DNA from: Cellulomonas cellasea
GTDB lineage: Bacteria > Actinomycetota > Actinomycetes > Actinomycetales > Cellulomonadaceae
Length of the DNA stretch: 48,490 nt
Assembly (NCBI RefSeq): GCF_006538745.1
Contig: NZ_BJLR01000046.1
Span: 1 to 48,490, forward strand
Direction of reading: 5' to 3'
The notes under the pieces are model-generated. The model was not told where the DNA came from. It did no database searches and was given only the letters and a program-made list of their open reading frames with translations. Position numbers and translations under genes: made by a program. Positions 26,783-37,300 of this stretch are shown here, one piece after another (the first letter of the stretch is position 1; every line of letters begins with the position of its first letter).

Positions 26783-27853
26783 CTACCGTCCAGCATGCTC
26801 ACCGTCGGGTGATACGAGGCTCACTATCACCGCATTCACCGCCGCTTGCCGGTCAATCATTGCGGAGTACCTCCCCTCGTCTGTTACCGCGAGGTAGGGA
26901 TCCGTGCCCGAGAGAACCGCATCTTGCCACTTCTGATCTTCCTCGTGACGATCCACCGCTGCCGTGCACCATACGGAACCAAACAGCCGACGAGCCACAT
27001 GCTCGGATACGAACAGGTCATCACCTATAGACGGGGTACCGCCGTTCTCAAGGCTAGCCACCTGCAAGAGGAGCAGTCGCTCCGGCACTAGCTCTCGATG
27101 ACTTCGGCTCGGTCCGACCGGTTCGTTCAAGAAGGGAACCTGGGCGCTCGGCAACCATGGCGTCACGCCAAGCCGCTCGTCGATTGGATAGCTGATCATC
27201 CACCGAAGCGCATCTGCGCGTCCACGGTGAAAGGCAGCCGCGAGTGCATCTGGACAATGTGCCAATTGAGCTCGCAGCAGATTGCGTGGCACTCCCCAGC
27301 CTAGCAGTTGACGTGGACGACCCCCAATAGTCGCCACAAAGACGATCAGCCGTGGGTAGCCTACACGAGTGGCGCCGGACAAAAGCACAAGAAGGCGGGT
27401 CTGCCACCATGCCGAACCTTCTTCGAGGTCAACTATGCCCACCTCCGCGCCAACTAGGGGCTCCAGCGTCCGAAGTATCCCTCCGCCGCTGTCGGCTACG
27501 TTTTGACCGGGAATGCTGCCGAGGTTCGCCGCAATGCTTTTTTGGTTTGTGGTTCTCTCCGCCGCAAGAGCTGCCCCGGCAAAGGAAACTTCGAAGCCGC
27601 CCGGACCGCGCAGGGTTCCCGCGCCAGCGGCGACACGGTCAATCAGCAGCAAGGTTACGGGGATCGCCGAAACCACCACAGCGCCTAACAGCACAACGGG
27701 GGACAACGTGCGCTCGGCGAACGAGCCCGAACGTCGGAGCAACTCGAGGGCGACCACGAGCACGACCAGGAGCAGACCGCTGGAGATGAGCGCAGCGAGC
27801 GCAGTGGACGGCCAGAGACGGGCGTGGGGGAAACCCCGGTTTGCATCGCTCAT
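26783..27853 (-). CDS. Two-helix membrane protein of unknown function
   Basis: 356 residues from ATG 27853. Two N-terminal transmembrane helices (STALAALISSGLLLVVLVVA and PVVLLGAVVVSAIPVTLLLI) are followed by a ~280-residue soluble domain, with IVDLEEGSAWWQTRLLVLLS, then YPRLIVFVATIGGRPRQLLG and LFVSEHVARRLFGSVWCTAA. The soluble part looks alpha/beta but matches nothing I know. Codon bias is weaker and GC lower than in the adjacent Tc operon, indicating separate acquisition. It lies 343 bases downstream of the TcB/TcC gene on the same strand. An immunity role against the toxin C-terminus is possible by position but has no direct support. The gap 27854-28196 shows no convincing gene. Confidence 0.7.
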   Translation of the reverse strand: MSDANRGFPHARLWPSTALAALISSGLLLVVLVVALELLRRSGSFAERTLSPVVLLGAVVVSAIPVTLLLIDRVAAGAGTLRGPGGFEVSFAGAALAAERTTNQKSIAANLGSIPGQNVADSGGGILRTLEPLVGAEVGIVDLEEGSAWWQTRLLVLLSGATRVGYPRLIVFVATIGGRPRQLLGWGVPRNLLRAQLAHCPDALAAAFHRGRADALRWMISYPIDERLGVTPWLPSAQVPFLNEPVGPSRSHRELVPERLLLLQVASLENGGTPSIGDDLFVSEHVARRLFGSVWCTAAVDRHEEDQKWQDAVLSGTDPYLAVTDEGRYSAMIDRQAAVNAVIVSLVSPDGEHAGR

Positions 27854-28196
27854 CGCAGCCTAGCCCTTCTACCGGGCCCGATGTGTGCCTAAATCTGCAC
27901 CCGGTTGCTCAAGTGTCTCGCAGCGCCGGCAAGGACGGAAGCCCTTCGGCATAATATGAGGCGGCGACGTGCCACGTACCGTCGCGACGGCGTCACTGCG
28001 CCGGTCGGCTCGCACGAGCGGGGCGGCTGCGAGACCGGCTCGATCCCGAACACGATCGCCTGGTGCAGCTCGACGCCCCCGCGCCATAGGCAACGAAATC
28101 CTCGCGGTCGTCGGTCCCTGATCGCGCCCTCGGCAGCGACCTCTCACATGCGATCCGTTCGTGCCGAGATGTGCCCGAGGCGCGAGCCGCGATCAC

Positions 28197-31100
28197 TCAC
28201 GAAGGCATCGCGAAGAAGTCGCGCACCGGGTTCTTGGCCCAGTCCAGGTAACCGGCCGCGTCGGCGAAGGTCAGCCCGAGTCCGATGAAGTATGGGAAGG
28301 ACTCCAGCACCATGAAAAGGACGTCTCCGAATCGGTACACGTCGTACTTGTCGAGGGCGATGAGCATGTCCGTGGTCGCGGCGATGCCGACGGTGTTGAG
28401 CGCCTGAGGCGCCCAGGCTGGCAGGGCGACATGGAATGCCAGCGCCCCCGGGGACGCCGTCCCGAGACTGACCAAGGAGGTGGCGCCGCGCAGCGACGAC
28501 GCGCCGCCGGCGTTCGCGCCGAGCCTGGCGGCGCTGTCGAGATAGGTGACGCGCTCGCTGAGCCCGCCGGCGGCAGGCGTCCGCGGGTCGACCTTGCTCA
28601 ACCCGACGTTGATCCCGATGCCGGGGTTGTTGTGCAGGTATGCGGTGGCGCCACCGAGCAGCGCGCCGGAGACGAAGCCGATCAGCGCTCCCTTGGCGAC
28701 ATGGGTCCAGAACTGCTCCGCGCTCCCCCGGCCGCCCGCGTAGCCGATCGCGGCGCCCGTCCCGGCGCCGGCGAACGCACCCTGGATGGCGCCGGAGCTG
28801 ATGAACGCCAGGTAGGACGCGCCACCCGTTGCGCCGCCCAGCCCGAGGAACACCGCCGAGCCGGCCGCCCCGCCGAGCGCGCCCGAGACGCCACCGAGGA
28901 GCCCGCCGACCAGCACGCCCTTCCAGATGTCGCCCCCGGCCTTGGACGCGGCGTAGCCGCCCAGGATGGCGCCGGCGGCCACCCCGACGGCGGCTCCGAA
29001 GAAGACGGCACTCGCGCTGATGGTGACCCCGGCCAGCGCCCAGGTCGTGCCCATGGTGAAGAAGCCGGCGACGACCAGGACGGCGACCACGACGACGACG
29101 GCGACGATCGCGAAGAAGTCGCCCCAGCTGAACTGGCCCGTGGGGTCGCGGAACCGGATCGGGTTGCCCCTGCCGTAGCAGTAGGGGTTCCACGAGTCGA
29201 TGCCGTAAATGCCGTGCACGGTGCGGTCCGGGGACAGGAAGCGGCCCAGGCGTGGGTCGAAGCCCCGCCGTCCCATCCAGAGCAGGCCGATCTCGACGTC
29301 GAAGGGCTGGCCGAGGTAGCGCACGTCGCCCGGCACGATCGCGGCCGTCGCGGGACCGTTGCGACCCTCGATTCCCAACAGCACGCCGTACGGGTCGAGC
29401 CGCACGCGCGCCACGAGCGCGCCCGCCGAGTCAGTGAACAGGGTGGCCGACCCGTGCACGTCGGCGTGCAGGAACGCGCTGGACGCCGCGGCGACCGCCA
29501 GCACCCGCCGGTCGCCGAAGGTCACCCAGATAGTCGCCTCGCCGTCGACGAGGTCGGCGTGCGGGTCGGCGGTGACCGTGACGCGGTCCGGCGCACCAGG
29601 AGTGACCACGCGGCGGAGCGCGCGCTGACCGCGGTAGTCGAAGACCTGCTCCACCCCACGGTCGTCCGGCAGGTCGACCCGCACCAGGTCGTCGACGCCG
29701 TTGTACGTGAGCGTCCCGTACGGCGCCGTCGTGAGGAAGCCCGCCTCGTCGTAGCCGTAGGCGCTCCCGCCGGCGGCCACGACCTGGGCGGAGTCCGGTC
29801 GTGCGTAGGTCAGCTCGCCGAGACCGTCCACGGATCGCATGTCACCGGACGGGTCAAGGCTCCACCCGCGGTGCAGCCCGTCGGCATAGTCCACGGCCTC
29901 GAGGTGCCCGAAGTCGTCATAGGTGCAGGTCATCTGCTCGCCGGCGTGCGCCGCCGTCACGGACAGGAGGAGCCCGCCCGCGTCGTAGGTGTAGCGCTGG
30001 TCGCGCAGCACGGTCGCGTCTGGTGCCGTGACCTGCAGGCGGACGGGCTGGCCGGTGAGCTCGTCGTAAGACTCCTGCGCCACGACGCCATTGGCGAGCT
30101 CCAGTCGACGCAGCCGCCCGACGACGTCGTAGTCCGCGGAGCGGACGACCGAGGGCGCCTCGACCGGCAGGCCGCGCAGGCCGTAGCGAGTGCTCACCCG
30201 CCGCCGCGGCCCCCCCGGCCGGGCGGCCGGGAGGTCGGTGGCGACCTCGCGCCCGAGCGCGTCGTACTCGGTGTCCGTGACCAGCTCGTGGCCGCCGTGT
30301 GCCTCCACCCCCCGGCGGGTCTGCGCGATCCGGCCGACGGCGTCGTAGGCGAACGTGAGGGTGCCGATCCGGTCGACCACCTGCCACAGCCGGCCGCGGC
30401 GGTCCTTCACGCCGTCCGGCGGCGCGGGGTCGTCGGGGCCAAGGTACCTCCAGGTGATCGACGGTGCCGGGTCGTCGTCGACGTGGGCGGCCACCGGTCG
30501 GTCCAGCAGGTCGTACGCCGTGCGGGAGCGGCCGCCGTTGGCGAGGCGGCGCTCGACCTGCTTGCCTGCTGCGTCCAGGATGAACAGCGTGCGCCCGGTG
30601 TCCCCCGACACCTGCGCCAGGATCCGGCCCAGCAGGTCCTGCACGACGACCGACGTCCCCCCGTCGGCGTGGCCCACCTCCGCGAGCCGGTCCCGTGCGA
30701 CGTAGCGGTAGGTCGTCACGTCCGTGCGCCGTTGCGCCCCGACACCGGTCTCGTGCTCGACGGCGACCACACGGCGCAGTGCGTCGAGCCGGCTCGTGAC
30801 CACGTGGTGCCGCTGACCTGCGAGCGTCGTCTCCTCGACGGTCCGGACGAAGCCCGGTCCGTGCTCCTGCTGCACGCGGGCGCCGTCGGGGCGCACCTGC
30901 TCGACCATCCGCCCCGCGGCGTCGTACCGGTAGGCCACGTGCGGTGCGTCGATCTCCGGTGGCACCCAGCTGTCGTCGGACGCGTAGCGCGGGAGGTAGC
31001 GCCGGGACAGCGCCCCGCGCGCGCAGTAAATGGACACCTCCCGCACGATGTGCCGCCGCCCGTCGTCGCCCTCCCCCGGTCCCACGACTGCGAGCGTCTG

Positions 31101-34100
31101 CCCGCGTCCGTCCAGGTGCGCGACCTCGTCCGAGGTCCCGGCCTCCCCGTGCCGCACCCGCCGCCTGGTCCCGGTGCGCGCGGGTGCCGGCCGGGTCCCC
31201 GTGAGGTCCGCGACCCGGTAGTCGTGCTGGACGCTGGGGAGCACGTCGTCGTCACCCGGCGACACGGTCACGACCACGCGTCCGAGCGGGTCCAGCCGGT
31301 CCCGGGTCGTCCGCCCGTTCTCGTCGGTGACCGACACGACGGCCCCGGTGCGAGGGTCGATGTCGGCCGTGCGGCGGTGACCGACCGCATCGACGACCTC
31401 GCGCAGGGCCTGCCCGGCGACGTCGAACCGGGCGACGGTGGTGCCGCCCACGGGGCTCCGGCTCTCCAGCACCCGCGCCTCGGGCGGGCCGGACCGGGCC
31501 CAGGACACCTCCGTCACCCACCAGCCGCTCTCCCCCGGACGCCGCAGGTAGCCGTGCGCGGCCCAGTCGGGCTGGTCGGCGCCGTAGACCGACTCGGCCA
31601 GCTCGTCGGTGACCGCCAGGCGGGAGATCCTCGTCAGGAACCCGTCGGCGACCATGCCCTCGGGCAGGCCCGTGTGAGCCGGGCCGTCGTAGGCGTGCAC
31701 GGTCACGGCCAGCAGGCTGCCGTCCGCGGCGGACTCCGTGACACGGACCGGCTTGCCGACGACGTGCCGGACATCGTCGCGCGCGAAGGTGATCTCCGTC
31801 GTGACGTCGTAGTCCGGTCGGTCGGGGTCGGCCGCCCGGAAGGCCCGCTCCCGCTGGCGCAGCACGTTGCCGTCCCGGTCGTAGGCCAGGTAGGAGATCT
31901 CGCGGACCGCGAAGGGGCGCTCACCGCGCTCCCACTGCTCCTCGGTCGTGCGGGCGGGCCGGGGCAGAGCGACGAAGCGCCCGTCCCGTGCCTCGAGGAG
32001 CTCCACCTCGTGCTCGTGCCGGACGACCTGGAAGGGGCGCCCCGCGGACGGACTCCCGTCCGGGGCGTAGCGCGCCGTCTCGAGCAGGCGATGGCGGAGC
32101 GCGCCGAACCGGAGCCGGTCGCCAGTGGTCAGGGGCCGCAGCGTGTCATCCGGGTGCAGTCCGACCGAGTAGCGGTTCGTGGTCAGCATTGTCGGCACCA
32201 CGTCGTCCCCGACGTCCTCGACCTCGACCTCGGCGAAGCCGGCGAAGACGCGGCCCCGGGGGTCGTAGCTGCCGTCGTGGTAGCGGTTGCGCACCAGGTG
32301 GGTGGTCCCGGTGACCCGGTCCTCGTCGAGCACCTCGGCGACGCAGTGCACCGGCATGGGGCAGAAAGTCGTCCATCGCCGCCCGGCCGCGCGGTCCTGG
32401 GACGCGTAGTCCGTCGAGGTCCGGTAGCTGATCCGCTGGACGGTACCGAGACCGGCGTCGACGGACGCGAGCAGGTAGGGCTTCCTGCCGCCCTGCAGGT
32501 CCAGGAACACCGACCGCGTGCCGCTGCCCCCGTGCGCGACCCGGCTGAACAGCACGCCGGCGGTGCCCGTGCCGAGGAGGTCGACGAGCCGGACGGCCTC
32601 CGGCGGGCAGGGTGGCGTCCCGCGCACGACAGTGGGCGGGCTCCAGCCGGTGGCGAGGTTGTGCCAGACGAGCACCCGGTCGAGATCGACGTAGACGCAG
32701 TCGGCCCGGCCGTCGCCGTCCACGTCGACGAGGTGCAGCCGAGCCGGGTCCAGCGGGGCCGGCGCATCGGGCAGGGCACCCATCTCGTGGGCGTCGGCCC
32801 ACCGCCCGCGGCCGAGCCCCGGCCAGCAAGTCACCCGGCCGCCACGGACCCGGACGAGGTCCGGGAGCCCGTCGCCGCTGAGGTCGGCCAGGCGCACTCG
32901 CGGATCGCCGATGGCGACCGGCGGCGCCTGACCGGCCGGCACGAGTACGGGCCGCGGGGACCAGCCGTCGGGCGCGCGGAACCACAGCGCGAGGGAGTCC
33001 CGGGTCGAGGCCAGGAGGTCGACGGTGCCGTCGCCGTCGAGGTCGGCCAGCCTGGCCGTCCCCGCGCCCGCCGGGCCGGCGAGCTGCACCGCTGGCGCGT
33101 CCCGCCACACGACCGCGGGCCCGAAGCCCCGACCGGGCACGAGCGGGTGATACCCGCCGAGCGGCCGGTCCAGGACGAGGAGGTCGGCCGTGGCGTCCCC
33201 GTTCAGGTCGGCCAGCGCGACGCCCGGGTCACCCAGCCCCGGCGGGACGACGTCGATCCGGCGCGGCGGGGCCCACCGCCCCTGACCGAGGTTGTCCCAG
33301 ACCCTCGCGCCGCCCGGCCCCACCTCCAGGAGGTCCGGGAGCCCGTCGCCGCTGAGGTCGACCAGCTCGCCGGTCCCGTCGGCCAACGAGCCGGGGCCGC
33401 CACCGGGCACGGCCGGGGCTCCCACCGGCCGCAACGTCGCCCGGGCCGGCTCGGTGTAGCCCAGGCGCAGGACGGGGGCCGCCGCGACCTCGCCGTCCGC
33501 CCCGTGCCCGGTGAGCGTCACCGAGGTCAGCAGCGAGTGGCCGGACGGAGCGCCCTGGGTGTACCCGAGAGCCCACCGGCGGACCAGGCTCTGAGCTGCG
33601 GCCGGCGCGTGCAGCTCGATCGTGGCGCAGCGGGACGAGGACGTCACCAGCCGCCCGGTCCTACCGTCGAGGAACGGATCGGGTCGCTGCTCGTAGCCGA
33701 GCCGCACCTGCCAGGTGCCCCACTCGACGCGGCTGAGCAGGAGCGATCCACCGTCCGCGACGTAGCGGTACGTCACGGTGTTCCCCGCGACGTCGGTCAT
33801 GCGCTCGAGCAGCCAGCTGGACGTCCGGCTCGACGGGCCCAGCACCTCCTCGATTCGCGTGCCCGCCGTGGCGCCGAGCACGTAGCGCGTTCCGTCCCGG
33901 TCCGCCACCTCCCACCCCTCGCCGGCGCGCCGGACCAGCCAGGTCAGCGTGTCCACCTCCGGTCGCCAGGTGCCGTCGTCCAGCGGCAGGAGCTCACCGA
34001 CGCCAGGAATCGCGAACCGGTCGCTGTCGCCGTAGGTCAGGACGCCGTGATCGGTGGAGCGAACGACGGCGAGCGTCCCGAGCGTCCAGCCCAGCCCGAA

Positions 34101-34304
34101 CGGCCCGGTCGAGCCGGCCGACTGGTAGGACAGGTCGAGCTTCGGACGCAGGCCGTTCGGTCCGGCCGGCACCTCGATGGGGACACCGTACGACCCGCCT
34201 CCGGTGTTCAGGTCGGTGCTGAAGGACGTGCCGAGCCCGCGCACCGCCCCGCCCCCGGCGGGGCGGCTCAGGACGAGCGGGTCGGTGCCGCTGGTGGCGC
34301 TCAC
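28197..34304 (-). CDS. Tc toxin TcB/TcC-type protein with Rhs core and novel C-terminus
   Basis: 2035 residues from GTG 34304. The N-terminus is SpvB-like (GLGTSFSTDLNTGGGSYGVP). FG-GAP/VCBS repeats span about 300-520, with several copies of LADLSGDGLPDL-like units. The TcdB middle region and YD/Rhs repeats follow. The Rhs core ends with YLGQPFDVEIGLLWMGRRGF, then RLGRFLSPDR and NPIRFRDPTG, where TcC/Rhs proteins are normally self-cleaved. The last ~312 residues are a separate hydrophobic, glycine-rich segment with several potential membrane helices. In known Tc toxins the TcB/TcC cocoon encloses this hypervariable region and delivers it through TcA. Twelve bases separate it from the TcA-like gene upstream, so both are one operon. 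No signal peptide, as usual for Tc proteins. Confidence 0.88.
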   Translation of the reverse strand: MSATSGTDPLVLSRPAGGGAVRGLGTSFSTDLNTGGGSYGVPIEVPAGPNGLRPKLDLSYQSAGSTGPFGLGWTLGTLAVVRSTDHGVLTYGDSDRFAIPGVGELLPLDDGTWRPEVDTLTWLVRRAGEGWEVADRDGTRYVLGATAGTRIEEVLGPSSRTSSWLLERMTDVAGNTVTYRYVADGGSLLLSRVEWGTWQVRLGYEQRPDPFLDGRTGRLVTSSSRCATIELHAPAAAQSLVRRWALGYTQGAPSGHSLLTSVTLTGHGADGEVAAAPVLRLGYTEPARATLRPVGAPAVPGGGPGSLADGTGELVDLSGDGLPDLLEVGPGGARVWDNLGQGRWAPPRRIDVVPPGLGDPGVALADLNGDATADLLVLDRPLGGYHPLVPGRGFGPAVVWRDAPAVQLAGPAGAGTARLADLDGDGTVDLLASTRDSLALWFRAPDGWSPRPVLVPAGQAPPVAIGDPRVRLADLSGDGLPDLVRVRGGRVTCWPGLGRGRWADAHEMGALPDAPAPLDPARLHLVDVDGDGRADCVYVDLDRVLVWHNLATGWSPPTVVRGTPPCPPEAVRLVDLLGTGTAGVLFSRVAHGGSGTRSVFLDLQGGRKPYLLASVDAGLGTVQRISYRTSTDYASQDRAAGRRWTTFCPMPVHCVAEVLDEDRVTGTTHLVRNRYHDGSYDPRGRVFAGFAEVEVEDVGDDVVPTMLTTNRYSVGLHPDDTLRPLTTGDRLRFGALRHRLLETARYAPDGSPSAGRPFQVVRHEHEVELLEARDGRFVALPRPARTTEEQWERGERPFAVREISYLAYDRDGNVLRQRERAFRAADPDRPDYDVTTEITFARDDVRHVVGKPVRVTESAADGSLLAVTVHAYDGPAHTGLPEGMVADGFLTRISRLAVTDELAESVYGADQPDWAAHGYLRRPGESGWWVTEVSWARSGPPEARVLESRSPVGGTTVARFDVAGQALREVVDAVGHRRTADIDPRTGAVVSVTDENGRTTRDRLDPLGRVVVTVSPGDDDVLPSVQHDYRVADLTGTRPAPARTGTRRRVRHGEAGTSDEVAHLDGRGQTLAVVGPGEGDDGRRHIVREVSIYCARGALSRRYLPRYASDDSWVPPEIDAPHVAYRYDAAGRMVEQVRPDGARVQQEHGPGFVRTVEETTLAGQRHHVVTSRLDALRRVVAVEHETGVGAQRRTDVTTYRYVARDRLAEVGHADGGTSVVVQDLLGRILAQVSGDTGRTLFILDAAGKQVERRLANGGRSRTAYDLLDRPVAAHVDDDPAPSITWRYLGPDDPAPPDGVKDRRGRLWQVVDRIGTLTFAYDAVGRIAQTRRGVEAHGGHELVTDTEYDALGREVATDLPAARPGGPRRRVSTRYGLRGLPVEAPSVVRSADYDVVGRLRRLELANGVVAQESYDELTGQPVRLQVTAPDATVLRDQRYTYDAGGLLLSVTAAHAGEQMTCTYDDFGHLEAVDYADGLHRGWSLDPSGDMRSVDGLGELTYARPDSAQVVAAGGSAYGYDEAGFLTTAPYGTLTYNGVDDLVRVDLPDDRGVEQVFDYRGQRALRRVVTPGAPDRVTVTADPHADLVDGEATIWVTFGDRRVLAVAAASSAFLHADVHGSATLFTDSAGALVARVRLDPYGVLLGIEGRNGPATAAIVPGDVRYLGQPFDVEIGLLWMGRRGFDPRLGRFLSPDRTVHGIYGIDSWNPYCYGRGNPIRFRDPTGQFSWGDFFAIVAVVVVVAVLVVAGFFTMGTTWALAGVTISASAVFFGAAVGVAAGAILGGYAASKAGGDIWKGVLVGGLLGGVSGALGGAAGSAVFLGLGGATGGASYLAFISSGAIQGAFAGAGTGAAIGYAGGRGSAEQFWTHVAKGALIGFVSGALLGGATAYLHNNPGIGINVGLSKVDPRTPAAGGLSERVTYLDSAARLGANAGGASSLRGATSLVSLGTASPGALAFHVALPAWAPQALNTVGIAATTDMLIALDKYDVYRFGDVLFMVLESFPYFIGLGLTFADAAGYLDWAKNPVRDFFAMPS

Positions 34305-34316
34305 GAGCCGCGTGCC

Positions 34317-37300
34317 TCAGGCGCGGGGCGTGTAGCTGTAGCCGAGCAGGAGGGCGAGGTTGGCGACCACCGCGCGATCCAGACCCGCGTTGGCGGCCTC
34401 GGGGATGCTGATGCGCCAGTCCCCGATCGCCGGTCCCGTGGCCAGGCCGACCCACGGGCCCGTCTCCGAGCCGATGATCCCGGCGGCGTCGGTCGTCGCT
34501 GCCACGGCATCCGCGGCCGCCGGTGGTGCCACCTCGACCGTGATCCCCTGCGCGGACCGTGAGCCGTCGGTCGTCAGGACCAGTCCCAGCTCGGTCAGGA
34601 CGGGGTCGCGCTGGCTGCGCGGGAAGTCGGACGCCGTCAGGGGCAGCACCAACTCCCCGGTGTCCTGGAGCAGGTAGAACAGGTCCGGGTACAGCCACCG
34701 CAGCGGGACGGCACGCTGCCGCCCGTGCACCGACGGCCGCTCGGCCAGCTCGGTGAGGACCTGCTCGTGCAGGTCCCGGTCGTAGCGGGCGGAGTAGTAG
34801 AAGGTCAGCCGCACGTCGGTCAACGCGCCGAAGTCCAGCTCGTTCACCGCCTTCGGCAGCTCCAGGCGCCACGACGAGCAGACGCCGGCGCCCTGGAAGA
34901 CGCCTCGGGCCCGCGTGTCGTCCGCGACAAGCAGCCCGTCACGGCGGCGCTCGTACTCCGACAGGACCAGGGTCTCGCGGGGCTGCAGCCGGAACTTCAC
35001 CGCCGCCGGGGCACCCGGGACCCGGTAGGCGCTGACCCCGTTGTTGGTGAGGAACCCGCGGACGCCGCGGACCGGGACCAGGCCCTCCACCTCGACCTCG
35101 ACGGCCTCGATGCGGCCGGCGTACGTGCCGGGGAAGGCGTGGTCGAACTCGTCGACGTCCGTCTCGAACTCCATGACCCCGGTCTGCCGCAGCCCCGTTT
35201 CGAACGCCAGGCCGTGCGACTCGGCGAGCGACACGGTGTGCTTCACCGGCTGCGGCTTGCCCCGCGCCACTGCGACCAGGTCGTACTGGAGCTGCGAGAT
35301 GTCCGCGAGCAGGGCGTCGGCGCCGAGCAGGCCGTTCACCTCGAGGAGCGAATAGTCCGCCCGGATCAGCGTCAGCGCCTGGTCGGTCTCGAAGTTGTAG
35401 GCCTGCTGCATGAGCCGGGCGACCCGCAGCGCCATCGTCAGGTAGCGGCGGTAGATGCCGTGCATCACCTCGCCCATCCGCCACCAGACCTCGGGGGTGA
35501 AGGTCGCGTCGTCGAAGACCGCGACCAGCTCGTCCGCGTGCCTGGCCCGCAGGTCGGCGACGGCGACGGCGGCGTCCGCGGCGGCGAGCCGGGCTCGCGC
35601 GGCGGCCCGCTCGGCGACCGCCTGCGCCTCGGCCTGCAGCAGCTGCGCGGCCTGGCGACGCATCCGGTCGACCTCGTAGTCGCGGTTGAGCCGCTGCGCG
35701 GCGAGCGACTCGGCGGCGGCGAGCGTGCCGCGGTCCCCCGACAGCCGGTAGTTGCCGAGCACCATCCGGTCGGCGAGCGCGTCCAGCTGCCGAGCGTTCC
35801 CGTCGTCGCCGCCCGAAAGCTGTGCCGACAGGGCCGAGTGCATCAGCGCCTGGCTGGAGGTGGTGGCGTACGTGTCGGCATCGGTGGTGGCGTCCGCCGC
35901 ACGCTGCGCCGCGAGGCCGACGGCACGGTCGTAGACGGTGACCTCGGCGGACGTGGCGTCCCGCTGCAGCCGGGTCGCGGCGGCCTCCGCCCGGGCCTGC
36001 GCGGTGGACTGCACGAGCTGGGCCTGGGTGAGCCGCGCGGCGTCGGCACGCGACCAGTAGGCGACGACGTCCCGTTCGGCGGAGACGGCGAGCTGGGCGA
36101 ACTCGACGGCCACCGACCGCAGGTAGTCGTAGGTCCAGATGGGGACGAACTGCGTCGGCATGCCCCAGAAGTCCAGGCCGGCCGCCAGCTTCACGAGCTG
36201 CTCCCAGGCGGTGAGCAGGACCGTGGCGGTGGCGGCGTCGCCGGCGAGCCCGGCCGGCTCCGCGGGCAGCGGCAGCAGGGCGCGAGCCGCCGCGGCTGGT
36301 CCCGCCAGGCCGGGGGTGTCCCACAGCGGGCTGGCCGGCGCGCTGCCGTCCGGGCTCAGGACCTTGCCGAGCACGGCGAGCGCCTCGGCGTGCTCGTCCT
36401 GCCGGTAGTGCGCGATGCCCCAGTCGACGTAGAGCGTCCCGAGCCTGAGCCAGACGAAGGGCGCCTCGGTCTCGGTGTTCAGGAACGAGTAGCTCGCGGC
36501 CCGCAGGTACTGCTCCTCGGCCCGGGCCCAGTCCCCGAGCGCGTGGTGGCACTCGGCCAGGCCCAGCGGGATCTCGTAGAAGTACGCGTGCGCGAGCCCC
36601 AGGACCGCGTCGCTCGCCTCCTTCGGGCGGACGAAGCGGTCGAGCAGGTCGGTGCGCGTCACCCGGTCGGCGTAGAGCAGCCGGACGACCTCCGCGACCG
36701 GCTCTGCCCCGGCGGTCCACGTGAGCTCCTGGACCGCTCCCCCGGCGTCCGCGAGCAGCAGGGTGCGATCCGCTGTCACGGCGGTCGGCAGCTCGATGCG
36801 CTCCGAAGCGGGCAGGCGCAGCGCGCGGAACACGCCGGCCGCTCCCGGGTCCAGGACCCGTGCGCGGGGCAGCAGCAGGTCACGGTGGATGGCCGGACCC
36901 AGGTCGACCGCCTCCTCGAGCCGCGGGACGAGGTTCGGCGCGAGCTCCTTCGCCCGGTCGAGCACCACCTGCGCGCTCCCCGCCTGCCCGGCCGCACCGA
37001 GCGCGGACCCGAAGGCGACCGAGCTTGCTGCCGCAGCGTCGGCCGCCGTGCGCACCGCCGTGGCACGCAGGCCCGTCGCATCCAGGGCGGCGGTGCTCGC
37101 CAGCACGCTGTCGTCGAGCGGTCGAGTGCTGACCGGTCCTGGCCGGGGGCCCGGCAGGGGCAGCACCGCCAGCCACGCCAGCGAGATCTCGACCAGCGGC
37201 TCGAGCAGGGACACGTGCCGCGACAGGTCCACCGTGGAGCTCCACTCCCACGTGCTGCGCGGGTTGAGCTGTCGCCAGATCAGCCGTTCGGCGGACCGGT

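Noticed and set aside
27869-28147. 92-codon frame between the membrane protein and the Tc gene
   Set aside because: Arginine-rich out-of-frame character and no ribosome site.
28161-34562. 2133-codon open frame on the plus strand
   Set aside because: It lies opposite the TcB/TcC gene. Its translation is a Val/Arg/Asp/Gly/Pro-rich antisense pattern without domains; high GC keeps the antisense frame open.
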